A stretch of 64,000 bases of DNA, from NCBI RefSeq assembly GCF_004354045.1, contig NZ_SMRT01000017.1, positions 494-64,493 on the forward strand, in the 5' to 3' direction. Under the pieces are notes generated by a model. The model was not told the DNA's origin. It worked only from the letters and a program-made list of their open reading frames with translations, and searched no databases. Source of the stretch: Paenibacillus piri. GTDB lineage: Bacteria > Bacillota > Bacilli > Paenibacillales > NBRC-103111. Below, piece after piece: positions 33,070 through 43,032 of the stretch; position 1 is the first letter of the stretch; every line of letters starts with the position of its first letter. The position numbers and the translations under genes are program-made.

Positions 33070-34576
33070 AGGTGCCGAGTCCATCCTTATAGTCGGTTGG
33101 ATTGACGCCAACCCATTTTTTAAAATAGCTGCTGAAATAAAGCGGATTCCCGTAACCGACCCGGTCGGCGATTTCGCATATTTTCAAATCGGGCTCATGC
33201 AGCAGCAGTTTCGCCTTCTCCATCCGAAGACGTGCCAGAAACTGCATGCAGGAGAGCCCCGTCTGCTTGCGGAACATATGGGTCAAGTAATTCGGATGGA
33301 CGGATACCCGTTCGGCAAGGCTGTTCAGCGACAGCGAATGGTCCGCATAGTTTTCTTCCATATGAACCATGACCTTATGAACCATATCGCTGCCCGGCCG
33401 CGGCTTTAGCCGTCCGCACAGCGAAATGCAAGAGTCGAGCCATTTTTCCATATAATCAACGACGGAGGGCAGCGGCAAATGAAGTAATTGAGGGGGCTTG
33501 GGACATTCGATATCCAATTGCCCCAGCAAGCCTTCCATCGACTCGATCAGCTTGTAAAAGCCTTGAAGCACAAGCTCCATGCCGAAATTATGCTCCAACA
33601 GCGTGTGGATGAAAGCATGCGCCGCGACGCGCATCTCTTCGATATCGCCCGCCCGCGCCGCCAGACGAAGCTGCTGTACCTGTTCCAACGGAAAAAAGAA
33701 ATGCTCGTTGATCCGGCTTTCCAAACGGTCCACCGCACCCGCCAAGGAAGGCTGGAGCTCAAGCAGTCCGTGCGCCGTCTCTCCCGTCTCGAAAGCTATC
33801 GGGATGCCCAGCACGCTTTCGGCCAATGAACCAAAACTATCCAACGCCTCCCAATCCGGTTGAGCGCCGCGCGTTCCGAACACGAGAGTGCCCGTTTCTT
33901 TGATCATCACGAACCCTGCCGTTCCGGATAATACCACTTCCGTAAACAGCTGTTTGACGGCTACGCTGTACAGCAGCATATCTCTTTGCGACAAATCCAT
34001 CCCGTATTTGCATACGCGGACGACCCCGCCGACGAAATGCGCATCCAGCGAAAACGGAAAGCAGCCGGCAAAATCGCGCAGCTCCGATGCGGAGACGAGC
34101 CGCCCTTCCAGCAAATCGGACAGCAGCTTGTCCCTGACATACAGCGTGGCATTGGCCGTCAGCTGCTCCATGCGCAGCGGGTCCGCATATCGGGTGCGCT
34201 CCTTCCTGATTTCTTCGCGGATACCGTCCAGTACGGAGAACAGCTCCGGCGGCTCCACAGGCTTCGTAATGTACCGGCATACTTTCAGATCAATCGCCTT
34301 TTGCGCGAGATGGAACTCTCCATGCCCGGATAAAATAGCGCACCGGATGTGAGGGTACTGACCGCTTACCCGTTCAATGAACTCCAGGCCATCGATATAC
34401 TGCATGAATATATCCGTAATAATCAAATCAGGCGGCGCATCGGCGCTTTTCAGCCATTCCAGCGCGCTCTCACCATCATCGGCCGTCCCGACGACGCGGA
34501 AGCCGTCAAATTGACCGATCGCTCTTTCGAGCCCTTTACGAATAATAGCTTCATCGTCGACAATCAGGATGTTCAT
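33062..34576 (-). CDS. YesN-type response regulator (AraC output domain)
   Basis: 504 residues. Receiver domain at 1-120: acidic pocket in ILIVDDEAIIRKGL, phosphoacceptor Asp in LIITDIFMQYIDG, Lys in YITKPVEPPEL. A long linker is followed by two helix-turn-helix units at the end (LSLNSLAERVSVHPNYLTHMFRKQTG and LKICEIADRVGYGNPLYFSSYFKKWVG). Start ATG 34576 with AAGGAGG about 9 nt upstream. It likely activates the upstream importer operon on the same strand. Confidence 0.92.
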   Translation of the reverse strand: MNILIVDDEAIIRKGLERAIGQFDGFRVVGTADDGESALEWLKSADAPPDLIITDIFMQYIDGLEFIERVSGQYPHIRCAILSGHGEFHLAQKAIDLKVCRYITKPVEPPELFSVLDGIREEIRKERTRYADPLRMEQLTANATLYVRDKLLSDLLEGRLVSASELRDFAGCFPFSLDAHFVGGVVRVCKYGMDLSQRDMLLYSVAVKQLFTEVVLSGTAGFVMIKETGTLVFGTRGAQPDWEALDSFGSLAESVLGIPIAFETGETAHGLLELQPSLAGAVDRLESRINEHFFFPLEQVQQLRLAARAGDIEEMRVAAHAFIHTLLEHNFGMELVLQGFYKLIESMEGLLGQLDIECPKPPQLLHLPLPSVVDYMEKWLDSCISLCGRLKPRPGSDMVHKVMVHMEENYADHSLSLNSLAERVSVHPNYLTHMFRKQTGLSCMQFLARLRMEKAKLLLHEPDLKICEIADRVGYGNPLYFSSYFKKWVGVNPTDYKDGLGTYA

Positions 34577-34685
34577 GCGCTGCTCCTCCTTAGGGTGCAT
34601 TGTACCCTTCTAACTATAGCTCATTCCCGTTGGGCTGCCTAGAAGACCGGCGAACTAACATCCGCGCCATTAGCTCGCGACGCTA

Positions 34686-35648
34686 TCAAGCCCAATACAT
34701 TTCACCCGACGTTTCCGTAATCAGCACGTCCTGCAGGAAGCGCACCGCCTTCGTAAAGCCTTCCTGCACCGACATCAATCCGTCTTCATGCTCGATACTG
34801 ATTGCCCCGTCGTAGCCTGCCGTCCGCAATGCGCTGACAATATCTTTCCATACCTCCGTTCCATGTCCGTATCCGACCGTTCGAAACGTCCATGAGCGAT
34901 GTTTGACGTCTTTATAAGACTTCGTATCCAGAACACCGTTTAGCGCGTTATTATGCGGATAGATGGCCGTATCTTTGGCATGGAAATGATAAATTTTATT
35001 TTGCAGCGCATAAATACATGCGACCGGGTCCATTCCCTGCCAGAACAGATGGCTCGGATCGAAATTGACGCCGACATGATCGCCCGCCGCCTCGCATAAG
35101 CGAAGAGCCGTCTCCGAATTGTAGACGACAAAGCCGGGATGCGGCTCAACGGCCACCTTGATCCCTTGCTCGCGAACGAATTGTCCCATCTTCTCCCAAT
35201 AAGGGAGAACCCGCTCTTCCCACTGCCAGGCAACGGTATCGGAGAAGTCGGTCGGCCATGGACAAGTGATCCATACCGGACGCTGCGATGTTTCGGATTC
35301 CCCCGGGCAGCCGGAGAAATTGACGACCGTGTCGACGCCGAGCTCCTTGGCGAGCAGGATCGTCTGTTCGAATTCGCGGTGGTGCAGCTCGGCAACGGCG
35401 CTGTTCGGATGCAGCGGATTGCCGTGGCAGCTCAACGCGCTGACCGTAATGCCGTGCTTGGTCAGAAGCTCCTTGATCCGCATCAGCTGCTCCCGGTTTC
35501 CAAGCACTTCCGACGGATTCAGGTGGTGGTTGCCGACATACCCTCCGGTTGCAATCTCCACGGTTTGCACGCCCTGCCGGGCGACATAGGCCAATGCATC
35601 CTCCAAGCTGTGACGGCGAAATAACGTTAAAAATACGCCCAGTTTCAT
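34686..35648 (-). CDS. sugar phosphate isomerase/epimerase (AP_endonuc_2 TIM barrel)
   Basis: 320 residues. TIM-barrel landmarks: KLGVFLTLFRRHSLEDAL, VSALSCHGNPLHP, VNFSGCPGE, KVAVEPHPGFVVYN (metal-site Glu), VGVNFDPSHLFWQGMDP (Asp and His), IYHFHAKDTAIY, ISIEHEDGLMS (late Glu). Length and the CHGNPLHP loop fit the larger IolE-like group, often next to Gfo/Idh or importer genes. AAGGGGAAGG upstream of the ATG. It follows the MalG-type permease by about 50 bp and so acts on the product of that import route. Confidence 0.88.
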   Translation of the reverse strand: MKLGVFLTLFRRHSLEDALAYVARQGVQTVEIATGGYVGNHHLNPSEVLGNREQLMRIKELLTKHGITVSALSCHGNPLHPNSAVAELHHREFEQTILLAKELGVDTVVNFSGCPGESETSQRPVWITCPWPTDFSDTVAWQWEERVLPYWEKMGQFVREQGIKVAVEPHPGFVVYNSETALRLCEAAGDHVGVNFDPSHLFWQGMDPVACIYALQNKIYHFHAKDTAIYPHNNALNGVLDTKSYKDVKHRSWTFRTVGYGHGTEVWKDIVSALRTAGYDGAISIEHEDGLMSVQEGFTKAVRFLQDVLITETSGEMYWA

Positions 35649-35700
35649 GTGTAACCTTCCCCTTTCATAAATGAAATTCCATGTACGAATAAAATTGAAT

Positions 35701-36543
35701 TCAATCTTTCATCGCGCCGTTCGTCAGACCGCCGACAATGTACTTCTGCATCGTAATAAAGATCAGGATGATCGGGAGCGCCGCAATCGTCGCCACCGCC
35801 ATCAGATTGTTCCACTGCGTGCCGTATTCGCCTATAAATTTGTAGAGCCCCATCGTCAGCGGGCGAATCGCTTCGTTGGTCGTCAGCGTCAGCGCAAACA
35901 GGAAATCCCCCCAGCCCCACAGAAAGCAAAAGGCGCCGACCGTCAGCAGGCCTGGTTTGACCAGCGGCAGGACGATGAGTGCGAACGCGCTGAATTTGTT
36001 GCTGCCGTCGATCATTGCGGCCTCTTCCAGACCTGCCGGCAGCGCCAGGAAGTAAGGACGCAGCACCAGTATCGCAAACGGCAGCGAATGCGTCGTGTTC
36101 GCAATGATCAATGCCGTGAAGCTGTTGATCAGATTGATCTTGGAAAATGCGATGAACAGCGGCATCGCCAGCATGATGCTCGGCAGCATCTGAGTGGCCA
36201 GCAGCAGGATGAGAATGGCCGCCTTGCCTTTCATTGGAAGCCGGGCCAATCCGTATGCGGCAGGAGCCGCAAGCAGCAGCGTCAGCAGCATGCTCCCCGT
36301 CGCGATAATAAAGCTGTTGCCGATATAACCGAGCATCTCGCGGTTCTTGATGAAATTATCGATATAGGAGCTGAAGCTCGGCGCATGCGGAAAATAATGA
36401 GGCGGCTTGGCGAACAGCTCATCCATCGGTTTGATCGAGGTTACAATCATCCAGTAAACCGGGAACAGAAACGACAGTACAATCACAATGCCGATCAGCG
36501 AAAACGCATAATTCCGATAATCATAACGTGCTTTCCCGATCAA
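35701..36543 (-). CDS. sugar ABC transporter permease, MalG-type
   Basis: 280 residues, six membrane helices, EAA loop LEEAAMIDGSNKFSAFALIVLP, and the tail GGLTNGAMKD. The start is TTG at 36543, overlapping the previous stop (TTGA) with GGAGGAG upstream. Partner of the MalF-type gene directly before it. No ATPase gene in the operon. Confidence 0.9.
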   Translation of the reverse strand: MIGKARYDYRNYAFSLIGIVIVLSFLFPVYWMIVTSIKPMDELFAKPPHYFPHAPSFSSYIDNFIKNREMLGYIGNSFIIATGSMLLTLLLAAPAAYGLARLPMKGKAAILILLLATQMLPSIMLAMPLFIAFSKINLINSFTALIIANTTHSLPFAILVLRPYFLALPAGLEEAAMIDGSNKFSAFALIVLPLVKPGLLTVGAFCFLWGWGDFLFALTLTTNEAIRPLTMGLYKFIGEYGTQWNNLMAVATIAALPIILIFITMQKYIVGGLTNGAMKD

Positions 36544-37472
36544 TGCTGCTCCTCCTTCCTCATCAGCCAGAGATAGCCCGCTGCCAGCACCATCAAGATG
36601 AGAAACATGAAGCTGGCGACCGTCGCTCCGAGACTGAACTCAAAATTCGTAAATGCGAGCCGGTATGCGTACAGCGGAAAAACGGTTGAAGCATTTACCG
36701 GTCCGCCGCCGGTCATAATATAGATCAGATCGAACACTTTAAACGTATAAATGATGCCCAGCATCAGCAGCACCAGAATCGTCGGTCTGAGCAGCGGCAG
36801 CGTGATGTACGCGAACTGATTCAGCCGGCTTGCCCCGTCTATTTTCGCAGCCTCGTACAAATGCCCGGGCAGCGATTGCAGGCCTGACAACAAAATGACC
36901 ATATTAAACGGGATGCCGACCCAAATATTCGCGAACACTGTGCCGAGCAGCGATGTGCTCTCGTCCGTCAGCCAAAATTTCGGTTTATCGAGCAGCCCGG
37001 CTGTTTGCAATATATGGTTAAAAATGCCATGATCCCCGGAAAACATCCATTTAAATAACGTCCCTGTAATGACAATCGGCAGCATCCAGGCCAGCAGCAT
37101 CAACGAGCGCATAATGTCCCGCCCCGGAAATTTGCGGTTAAAAAATAAGGCCAGCGCAAACCCGATCACAAATTGAAGTCCGATGCTTCCGACCGTGAAT
37201 ACGGCAGAGTTGCGAAAAGAGATGCGGAACAACTCATCTTTGAACATGGCTGCGTAATTGCTGAACCCGACAAAATCATGGTCGCCCTTTAAATTCATCA
37301 GCGTCACGTTTTGAAAGCTGATCCACAAGTTGTACAAAATCGGAAACACAAGAAAGCAAATCATAAATAACACGCCGGGCAGCACGAACGTATAATTGCT
37401 CACTCTGCTCCACCGCAGCCTGCGGTTCGTTTTTGCTGCGGAAGGCACGTTCACTGAAGTTTGAATGTCCAT
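36540..37472 (-). CDS. sugar ABC transporter permease, MalF-type
   Basis: 310 residues. A cytoplasmic N-terminus of about 25 residues, then FVLPGVLFMICFLVFPILYN and five more helices; EAA loop YEAAKIDGASRLNQFAYITLP; MTGGGPVNAST after it. GGGAG 4 nt upstream of the ATG at 37472. It lies 67 bp after the binding-protein gene, separated by a stem-loop. Confidence 0.91.
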   Translation of the reverse strand: MDIQTSVNVPSAAKTNRRLRWSRVSNYTFVLPGVLFMICFLVFPILYNLWISFQNVTLMNLKGDHDFVGFSNYAAMFKDELFRISFRNSAVFTVGSIGLQFVIGFALALFFNRKFPGRDIMRSLMLLAWMLPIVITGTLFKWMFSGDHGIFNHILQTAGLLDKPKFWLTDESTSLLGTVFANIWVGIPFNMVILLSGLQSLPGHLYEAAKIDGASRLNQFAYITLPLLRPTILVLLMLGIIYTFKVFDLIYIMTGGGPVNASTVFPLYAYRLAFTNFEFSLGATVASFMFLILMVLAAGYLWLMRKEEQH

Positions 37473-37500
37473 GGGTCTCCCTCGTTTACTGAAAAGATTA

Positions 37501-37528
37501 GGGAAGCAGCGGCATGCCGCCCCTTCCC
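37501..37528 (-). other. intercistronic stem-loop between binding protein and permeases
   Basis: GGGAAGCAGCGGC and GCCGCCCCTTCCC form a near-perfect hairpin right after the binding-protein stop. On the minus strand no T-run follows, so it is better read as an mRNA-stabilising or attenuating hairpin, as often found after genes for abundant binding proteins. Confidence 0.6.
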
Positions 37529-37538
37529 TTTTGCGTCC

Positions 37539-38792
37539 TTACTGCAGTAAAGGCTTGATTTTGGCATCCGTTTCTTTGACGGCATCCTCCGGCGATTTGA
37601 TTCCGGTCAACACCTGCTGGATCATTTCCTGAATCGAATCGGAAATTTTCGGATAGTTCGCACCGTAAGCGCGAGCCTTCGCTACATCCATGCTGTCGGC
37701 GAATATTTTCATCAGCTTGTCGCTTTGCCATACCGGGTCCTGGATCAGATCCTTACGGGCCGGGAGACGCCCCGCCGCCTGCAGGAAGTTTTTCAAATAT
37801 TCCGGCTGCTGTGCATATTTGACGATATCCCAGGCAATATCTTTATGCTTGGTGGTCGAGGTGATCGCCCAATTTTCGCCGCCAAGAATCGTGCCTCCCT
37901 GCTTGTTGACCGGCAAAGTGACGATGTCCCATTTGAACTTCGCATCTTTTTTCAGCACTGGAATTTGCCATGTGCCGTTCACCATCATCGCGACATTGCC
38001 TGCCGCAAACTGCAGCATCACCGCCTGCTGATCCTGACCCAGCACTTCCTTCGACATATAACCGCCATCCACCAAATCTTTCCACAGCTTGACGGCCTCA
38101 ATCGTGCCCGGACTGTTGAAATTGTTCAAATCGGAGCCGCTCTGCCATACGAACGGCAAAAATTGGAATGTCCCCTGCTCATTGCGAACGGCGGATGCGG
38201 CCATTCCGTAGACGCCGGGTTTGGTTAATTTTTTTGCCGCGTCTTTCAACTCGGCCCAATTCGCAGGAGGTTTAATTCCCGCGGCATTCAGCATATCGGC
38301 ATTGTAATATAAGGCCAGGTTGTTGCTGCTGTTGGGAACGCCGTAGTTTTTGTCCTTATATAGAGTCGAAGACCAAGGTCCCTTGTAGTACTGATCGGCT
38401 TGTCCCCATTCTTTCACTTCCTTCGTAATATCGGCCAGCACGCCTGCGGCGGCAAACGCCTGGTGGTCCGGATTGTCGATCCATACGATATCGGGAAGCT
38501 GTCCGGCGGCGGAGCCCAGCAGGAGCTTGTTTTTCAAATCGCCGAAAGGAACGTATGTACGCTCGATCTTGACATTCGGATGCTCCTTCATATAATCGGC
38601 AATGACCTTGTTCAGCGCCGCTACCATTTCTTCCGAGTTCATATAATCCCACCAAGTAATTTTAACCTGCTCGCCGGTTCCGGGCGCGTTCTTGGAATTG
38701 TCCGCGGCTTTCGTCCCCGGAGTCGGATTATTGCAGGCGGCCAGCAGCAGGAGTACAAAAATAATCGCGATATGCCCTGCACGTTTGATCAA
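37539..38792 (-). CDS. extracellular sugar-binding lipoprotein of ABC importer
   Basis: 417 residues. Signal peptide IIFVLLLLAAC with lipobox Cys (about residue 20), short Thr/Ala-rich linker, then a family 1 solute-binding fold (VKITWWDYMNSEEM, VKIERTYVPFGDLKNKLLLGSAAGQLPDIVWID, MMVNGTWQIP). The start is TTG at 38792 with AAGGGGG 8 nt upstream. First gene of the importer-isomerase-YesN-YesM cluster. The ligand is probably a mono- or oligosaccharide; nothing in the sequence fixes which. Confidence 0.9.
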   Translation of the reverse strand: MIKRAGHIAIIFVLLLLAACNNPTPGTKAADNSKNAPGTGEQVKITWWDYMNSEEMVAALNKVIADYMKEHPNVKIERTYVPFGDLKNKLLLGSAAGQLPDIVWIDNPDHQAFAAAGVLADITKEVKEWGQADQYYKGPWSSTLYKDKNYGVPNSSNNLALYYNADMLNAAGIKPPANWAELKDAAKKLTKPGVYGMAASAVRNEQGTFQFLPFVWQSGSDLNNFNSPGTIEAVKLWKDLVDGGYMSKEVLGQDQQAVMLQFAAGNVAMMVNGTWQIPVLKKDAKFKWDIVTLPVNKQGGTILGGENWAITSTTKHKDIAWDIVKYAQQPEYLKNFLQAAGRLPARKDLIQDPVWQSDKLMKIFADSMDVAKARAYGANYPKISDSIQEMIQQVLTGIKSPEDAVKETDAKIKPLLQ

Positions 38793-39125
38793 TTGGATTT
38801 CCCCCTTATGTGGTTTAATGGCTTTCCGTTCGTTGAATTTTACTTACGGAATGATAACGCTTACGGATTTCAATATAGCGAACATTCGCTTGTTTGGGAA
38901 TTAACAAACTTAAGCAGTTCACATGAATAATGTTAAGCGCGTTCATTCACTCGGTCGTCCGAAAAGCTGCTTCATTGAACTTGGATCCATATTTAGGCAA
39001 AATGCATAGTTTTCCTGGCCGAACAACAAAAAATCCCGCGTCCCCGGCCAGACGGCCAGTAAGACTCAGGATCGTTTGACAACAGTTATCGTCCATGCGC
39101 GACCGACCGAAGCGCTACGCCATCA
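38793..39125. other. intergenic: importer promoter region and MFS 3' flank
   Basis: 333 bp without a gene. TGATAACGCTTACG at 38852-38865 resembles a CcpA cre box with two mismatches and lies about 60 bp before the importer operon start, in the expected promoter area. The rest shows no clear terminator or coding sequence. Confidence 0.4.
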
Positions 39126-40325
39126 TCATGACGCGACATCGGTGCCGGTCTGCTTCTGCTGCGGCTGCAAATGCAAATGCTTTTTCACGACGGCGAAAAA
39201 GAACATCATCGCGGCTGTACATATGGCGGCGCATACGGCAAAGCCGGATCCGATACCGAACAAAGCGGCGTAGCCTCCGCCGGCCAGTCCGCCAAAAACG
39301 CGGCTGCCGCCCGACAGCATGATCGAGTTCATCATTTGACCGCTTGCTTTCAGTTCCTTCTGCACATGCCGGTTCACATATTCGGCGAGACATAAATAGA
39401 ACAACATAAAGGTTCCGCCATGCAGCACCCAACATAAAATGACGGTAAATTTCGTAACGACGGTCGCGTACAAAATCCACCTGACGACATGGATCAGGCC
39501 GGAAAACAGTAAAATGTTATAAATGCCGAAACGCGCATACAGCCGGTCGAAAAAAATCATAAACGGAAATTGGCTGATCGAGCCGATCATGATCCCGATT
39601 CCGATCAGGCTGGTGCTAATGCCTTGATTTTGACTGTACACCGCATGAAAGGTAAAAAAGAAGCCGATCGTCGATTCCATCGCAAAGGTGTATATATAGA
39701 GCAAAAGCAGCGGCCTGTTCGCAAAAAGCTCCTTCAGCTTTACTTTCGATTTTCGCTGATGGCCCTCCACTCTCGGAATGCCTAGCGCAAACAGGAAAGC
39801 GGCGAACGTCATCGCCGAGAAAACGGGAAACATGTAATCGATATTCCGGTCAAGAATCCAGCCGGCGACCGCAGACATCGCTGCATAGCCGACCGAGCCG
39901 GCCGTGCGCACCCGGGAGAAATTAAAGCTCGACTTGTTCGCAAGCTCCAGCGCAATCGTATCGCTGAGCGGGTTAACGACGCATTGCGCCACGCCAAACA
40001 CAATCGTCGCCAGCAGCAGCAGCCAAAAATGGGTGCCCGCCAGCGGGACAAGCCAAACCGTTGCGGAGGTCAGCAGCAGGCTGACCAGCAATATGCGGTT
40101 TTTGGAGGCCGACCTGTCCGCCGCCAGCCCCCATAGCGGCTGTACGAACAATGCAATAACGGAGCCTGCCGAGGTCAACAGCCCGATGGTAAAAAGATCA
40201 AGCTGAATTTTATTGTAATACAGGCTGATGTAGGAGGAGAATGCGCCTAACGCCATAAACACAAGCGCATAATAAAACGATACATAGGCGTAAATCGTTT
40301 TTCCCGATTGGTTGGAAACGTTCAT
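39126..40325 (-). CDS. MFS transporter (MFS_1-like, LacY/NupG-related)
   Basis: 399 residues, about 12 membrane helices in two halves. The loop after helix 2 reads PLWGLAADRSASKNR, the usual MFS D-R-x-x-K motif, and SDTIALE after helix 4 is typical of the LacY/nucleoside-symporter-like branch. Probably a proton-coupled sugar or nucleoside carrier. A paralogue is at 54244. It ends near the importer promoter and is 38 bp from the aldo/keto reductase, which is upstream on the same strand. Confidence 0.86.
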   Translation of the reverse strand: MNVSNQSGKTIYAYVSFYYALVFMALGAFSSYISLYYNKIQLDLFTIGLLTSAGSVIALFVQPLWGLAADRSASKNRILLVSLLLTSATVWLVPLAGTHFWLLLLATIVFGVAQCVVNPLSDTIALELANKSSFNFSRVRTAGSVGYAAMSAVAGWILDRNIDYMFPVFSAMTFAAFLFALGIPRVEGHQRKSKVKLKELFANRPLLLLYIYTFAMESTIGFFFTFHAVYSQNQGISTSLIGIGIMIGSISQFPFMIFFDRLYARFGIYNILLFSGLIHVVRWILYATVVTKFTVILCWVLHGGTFMLFYLCLAEYVNRHVQKELKASGQMMNSIMLSGGSRVFGGLAGGGYAALFGIGSGFAVCAAICTAAMMFFFAVVKKHLHLQPQQKQTGTDVAS

Positions 40326-40363
40326 CGTCGGTTATTCTCTTTCCGCAAAAAGTTTTTTAATGC

Positions 40364-41329
40364 TTAGGACACCCGATCCACTACGGCCAGCTCCTCGTCC
40401 GTCAGACGTTCCCCGACATGCTGCACGGCATCGCCGATTTGTTCGGGCCTCGACGCACCCAGAATGGCGGAGGTTACGTTCTTATTGCCGAGCACCCACG
40501 CTAAAGCGAATTGCGCCAGCGTCCAGCCTCTCTGCTCGGCCAAAGGACGGATCGCTTCGACGATCCGGTGGTTGCGGTCGACTTCGAGCAGCGATTGGAG
40601 TCTCCGTTCGCCCGACGCACCGCGCGTTCCGGCCGGGGGCGCTTCGCCCTGACGGTATTTGCCGGTCAGCAGCCCTCTGCCGAGCGGACTATATACGATG
40701 ACGCCGACCCCTTCGGATTGTACAAACGGCAGCAGCTCCGCCTCGATGTCTCTTGTAATGATGCTGTATTCCGGCTGAACGCTTTCAAACCGGTGAAGCT
40801 GGTTCAAAGCGCTGACCCCGTGAGCTTTGGCGATTTGCCATGCGGCGAAATTCGAGCAGCCGATATAGCGAACTTTGCCCGATCTGACCAGATCGTCGAG
40901 TGCCCGCAGCGTTTCCTCCAGAGGCGTATGAGGATCGAACCGGTGAACCTGGTACAAATCGATATAATCGGTTTGCAGCCGTTTCAGGCTCGCCTCGACG
41001 GCGCGGAATATATGGTATCGGCTCTGGCCGGAATCGTTGGGACCAAGCCCGACTTTACCGTGCACCTTGGTGGCCAACAGGATCCGGTCTCGCCGGCCTC
41101 CCATAATGCTGCCCAGAATCGTCTCGGACTCCCCGGATTCAAGCGGGTTGTCCCGGTCCATCCCTTTGCCGTACACATCCGCCGTATCGAACAGCGTGAT
41201 GCCCGCCTCCAAGGCGGCATCGAATACGCTGCGCGACTGAGCCTCGTCGATCCAACGTCCGAACGCCATCGTGCCCAAGCTGACCTCGGATACTTTCAAG
41301 CCGGTTCTTCCCAATCTTCTGTGGTTCAT
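40364..41329 (-). CDS. aldo/keto reductase
   Basis: 321 residues, TIM-barrel NADPH-dependent oxidoreductase. The catalytic tetrad is visible: Asp and Tyr in LFDTADVYGKG, Lys in LLATKVHGKVG, His in LYQVHRFDPHT. The cofactor-binding end shows GASRPEQIGDAVQ. It closes by resemblance on the YajO/Tas-like AKR group. The ribosome site is weak. It lies upstream of the MFS gene and may be cotranscribed. Confidence 0.92.
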   Translation of the reverse strand: MNHRRLGRTGLKVSEVSLGTMAFGRWIDEAQSRSVFDAALEAGITLFDTADVYGKGMDRDNPLESGESETILGSIMGGRRDRILLATKVHGKVGLGPNDSGQSRYHIFRAVEASLKRLQTDYIDLYQVHRFDPHTPLEETLRALDDLVRSGKVRYIGCSNFAAWQIAKAHGVSALNQLHRFESVQPEYSIITRDIEAELLPFVQSEGVGVIVYSPLGRGLLTGKYRQGEAPPAGTRGASGERRLQSLLEVDRNHRIVEAIRPLAEQRGWTLAQFALAWVLGNKNVTSAILGASRPEQIGDAVQHVGERLTDEELAVVDRVS

Positions 41330-41400
41330 TTCGGATCACATGCCTTTCTATAAGAAATTTTTTTGCAAGAAACCATGTTTATATGCGGCGGATCTCCGGT

Positions 41401-42819
41401 CTATACCCTGGCTGTCTTCCAGACCCCCCGCTTATACCGGGCATGGATCAGAACGGAACGGACGAATTGATCCGCTGCGGCGGCCGCCCATATTCCGGCA
41501 ATGCCCCATTTCAGCGCGTACACGAACAGCAGGCTTAACGCGACGCGGAAGCCCCATACCCCGACCAGCGTCGAATACAGCGGATAGCGCGTATCCCCCG
41601 CGCCTCTGAGCGCTCCGCCCAAAATAAACTGGGTCGCCTGCGACACCTGAATGAAGCCCATGATGCGCAGACCGACAGCCCCCTGGGCAATAACGGCCGG
41701 GTCTGGCGTATACATCATCATGATGTAAGGAGCGAATGCAATAAATACAACTCCCATCCCGCCTGCTACAACCATCCCGATTTTACGAACCTGCCACCCG
41801 TACTTTTCGGCCAAGTCCGGCTTGTTCGCGCCAAGCGCCTGACCGACCAAGGTGGAAGCCGCAATGGAAAAAGCCATCCCCGGCATAAAGGTAAGGCCGA
41901 AAATGTTAAACGCGATCTGAGTCGCCGCCAGCGCCACGGTTCCGAGACTGGCCGCCACCTTGACAAACACCAGCATGCCGAGCCGCATCACGATTTGTTC
42001 AATCGCCGTCGGCAGGCCGATCTTGAGGATACGGCCGATCATCTCCCGGTCGACCTGCAGCAGGCCGCGGGCCGTCAGCCGGATCGTATATTTGCCGCTA
42101 AACATGACCGCAACGACCCATACCATGGAAACGAGCTGCGAGATGATCGTAGCGATCGCCGCTCCTGTCACACCCAGCTCGGGCAGGCCGAAGACGCCAT
42201 ATATCAGCGGAAACCCGATGACAACGATGAGCACATTGGACAGCACGTTAATTTTCATCGGGGTGCGCGTATCGCCGGCACCTCGTAAAATGGCCGTCAA
42301 TGCCATCGAAATCGTATTAAAGCCGATCGATAAAAAAATGATTTCCGCATAACGCAGCCCATGCGCCACGACATCCTCGCCGGCCCCCATCAGCCTCAGC
42401 AGATCGGCGGCAAACACGTAGCCGAGCGCCACCACGACCACCGACAGTACGATGTTGAGCGCAAAAGCCTGGCTGGCGGCGCGATTCGCTTCCATAATTT
42501 TGCCCGCACCGACCGCCCTTGCGACAATAACCGTAGTGCCTACGTTCATCGTCATAAACACGGCAAGCAGCAATAAATAAGGCTGGCTGGTCAAGCCGAC
42601 TGTCGCCACCGCTTCAGGACCTACCCGGCCTACCAAAATCATGCTGAGCATCTGCATGAAATTGATCAGCAGCATTTCCACCAACGACGGGCCCGCGAGC
42701 TGCAAAATAATTTTGCGGATCGCCTTGCGGTCGTTCGGATCGGCCAATGCGGCTTCCGAAGCGGTCATCCGTTCGTCCTCTTCCGAGGGTTGTTCCTTGT
42801 CCTGCGATTGCGCTTTCAT
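41401..42819 (-). CDS. MATE family efflux transporter
   Basis: 472 residues, 12 membrane helices. Seen: LAGPSLVEMLLINFMQMLSMILVGRVGPEAVATVGL in the first half and the matching GLPTAIEQIVMRLGMLVFVKVAASLGTVALAA in the second, with FMPGMAFSIAASTLVGQALGANKP. Na+ or H+ driven export of cationic drugs or metabolites is usual for the family. The ATG at 42819 is chosen with GTAGGTGA upstream. The acidic N-terminal 30 residues are hydrophilic. Confidence 0.93.
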   Translation of the reverse strand: MKAQSQDKEQPSEEDERMTASEAALADPNDRKAIRKIILQLAGPSLVEMLLINFMQMLSMILVGRVGPEAVATVGLTSQPYLLLLAVFMTMNVGTTVIVARAVGAGKIMEANRAASQAFALNIVLSVVVVALGYVFAADLLRLMGAGEDVVAHGLRYAEIIFLSIGFNTISMALTAILRGAGDTRTPMKINVLSNVLIVVIGFPLIYGVFGLPELGVTGAAIATIISQLVSMVWVVAVMFSGKYTIRLTARGLLQVDREMIGRILKIGLPTAIEQIVMRLGMLVFVKVAASLGTVALAATQIAFNIFGLTFMPGMAFSIAASTLVGQALGANKPDLAEKYGWQVRKIGMVVAGGMGVVFIAFAPYIMMMYTPDPAVIAQGAVGLRIMGFIQVSQATQFILGGALRGAGDTRYPLYSTLVGVWGFRVALSLLFVYALKWGIAGIWAAAAADQFVRSVLIHARYKRGVWKTARV

Positions 42820-43032
42820 GAAGTCACCTACGTTCCCGTTCTTTGGATGCATTCCCGAAACAGCTTCGGAAAAAAAGTCTCTTCTTCATCATAGCTGAAT
42901 TTTTCCAATTGGATAAGGACTTAACTTGGCTTCAATAAGTAACTTTGACGTAAGCTGCTACATATTGTATATTTACTTTTTGCTCCCGATTTGCTCTATC
43001 AAGGCCTTTCCAAGATAAGCGACCGCGATTTG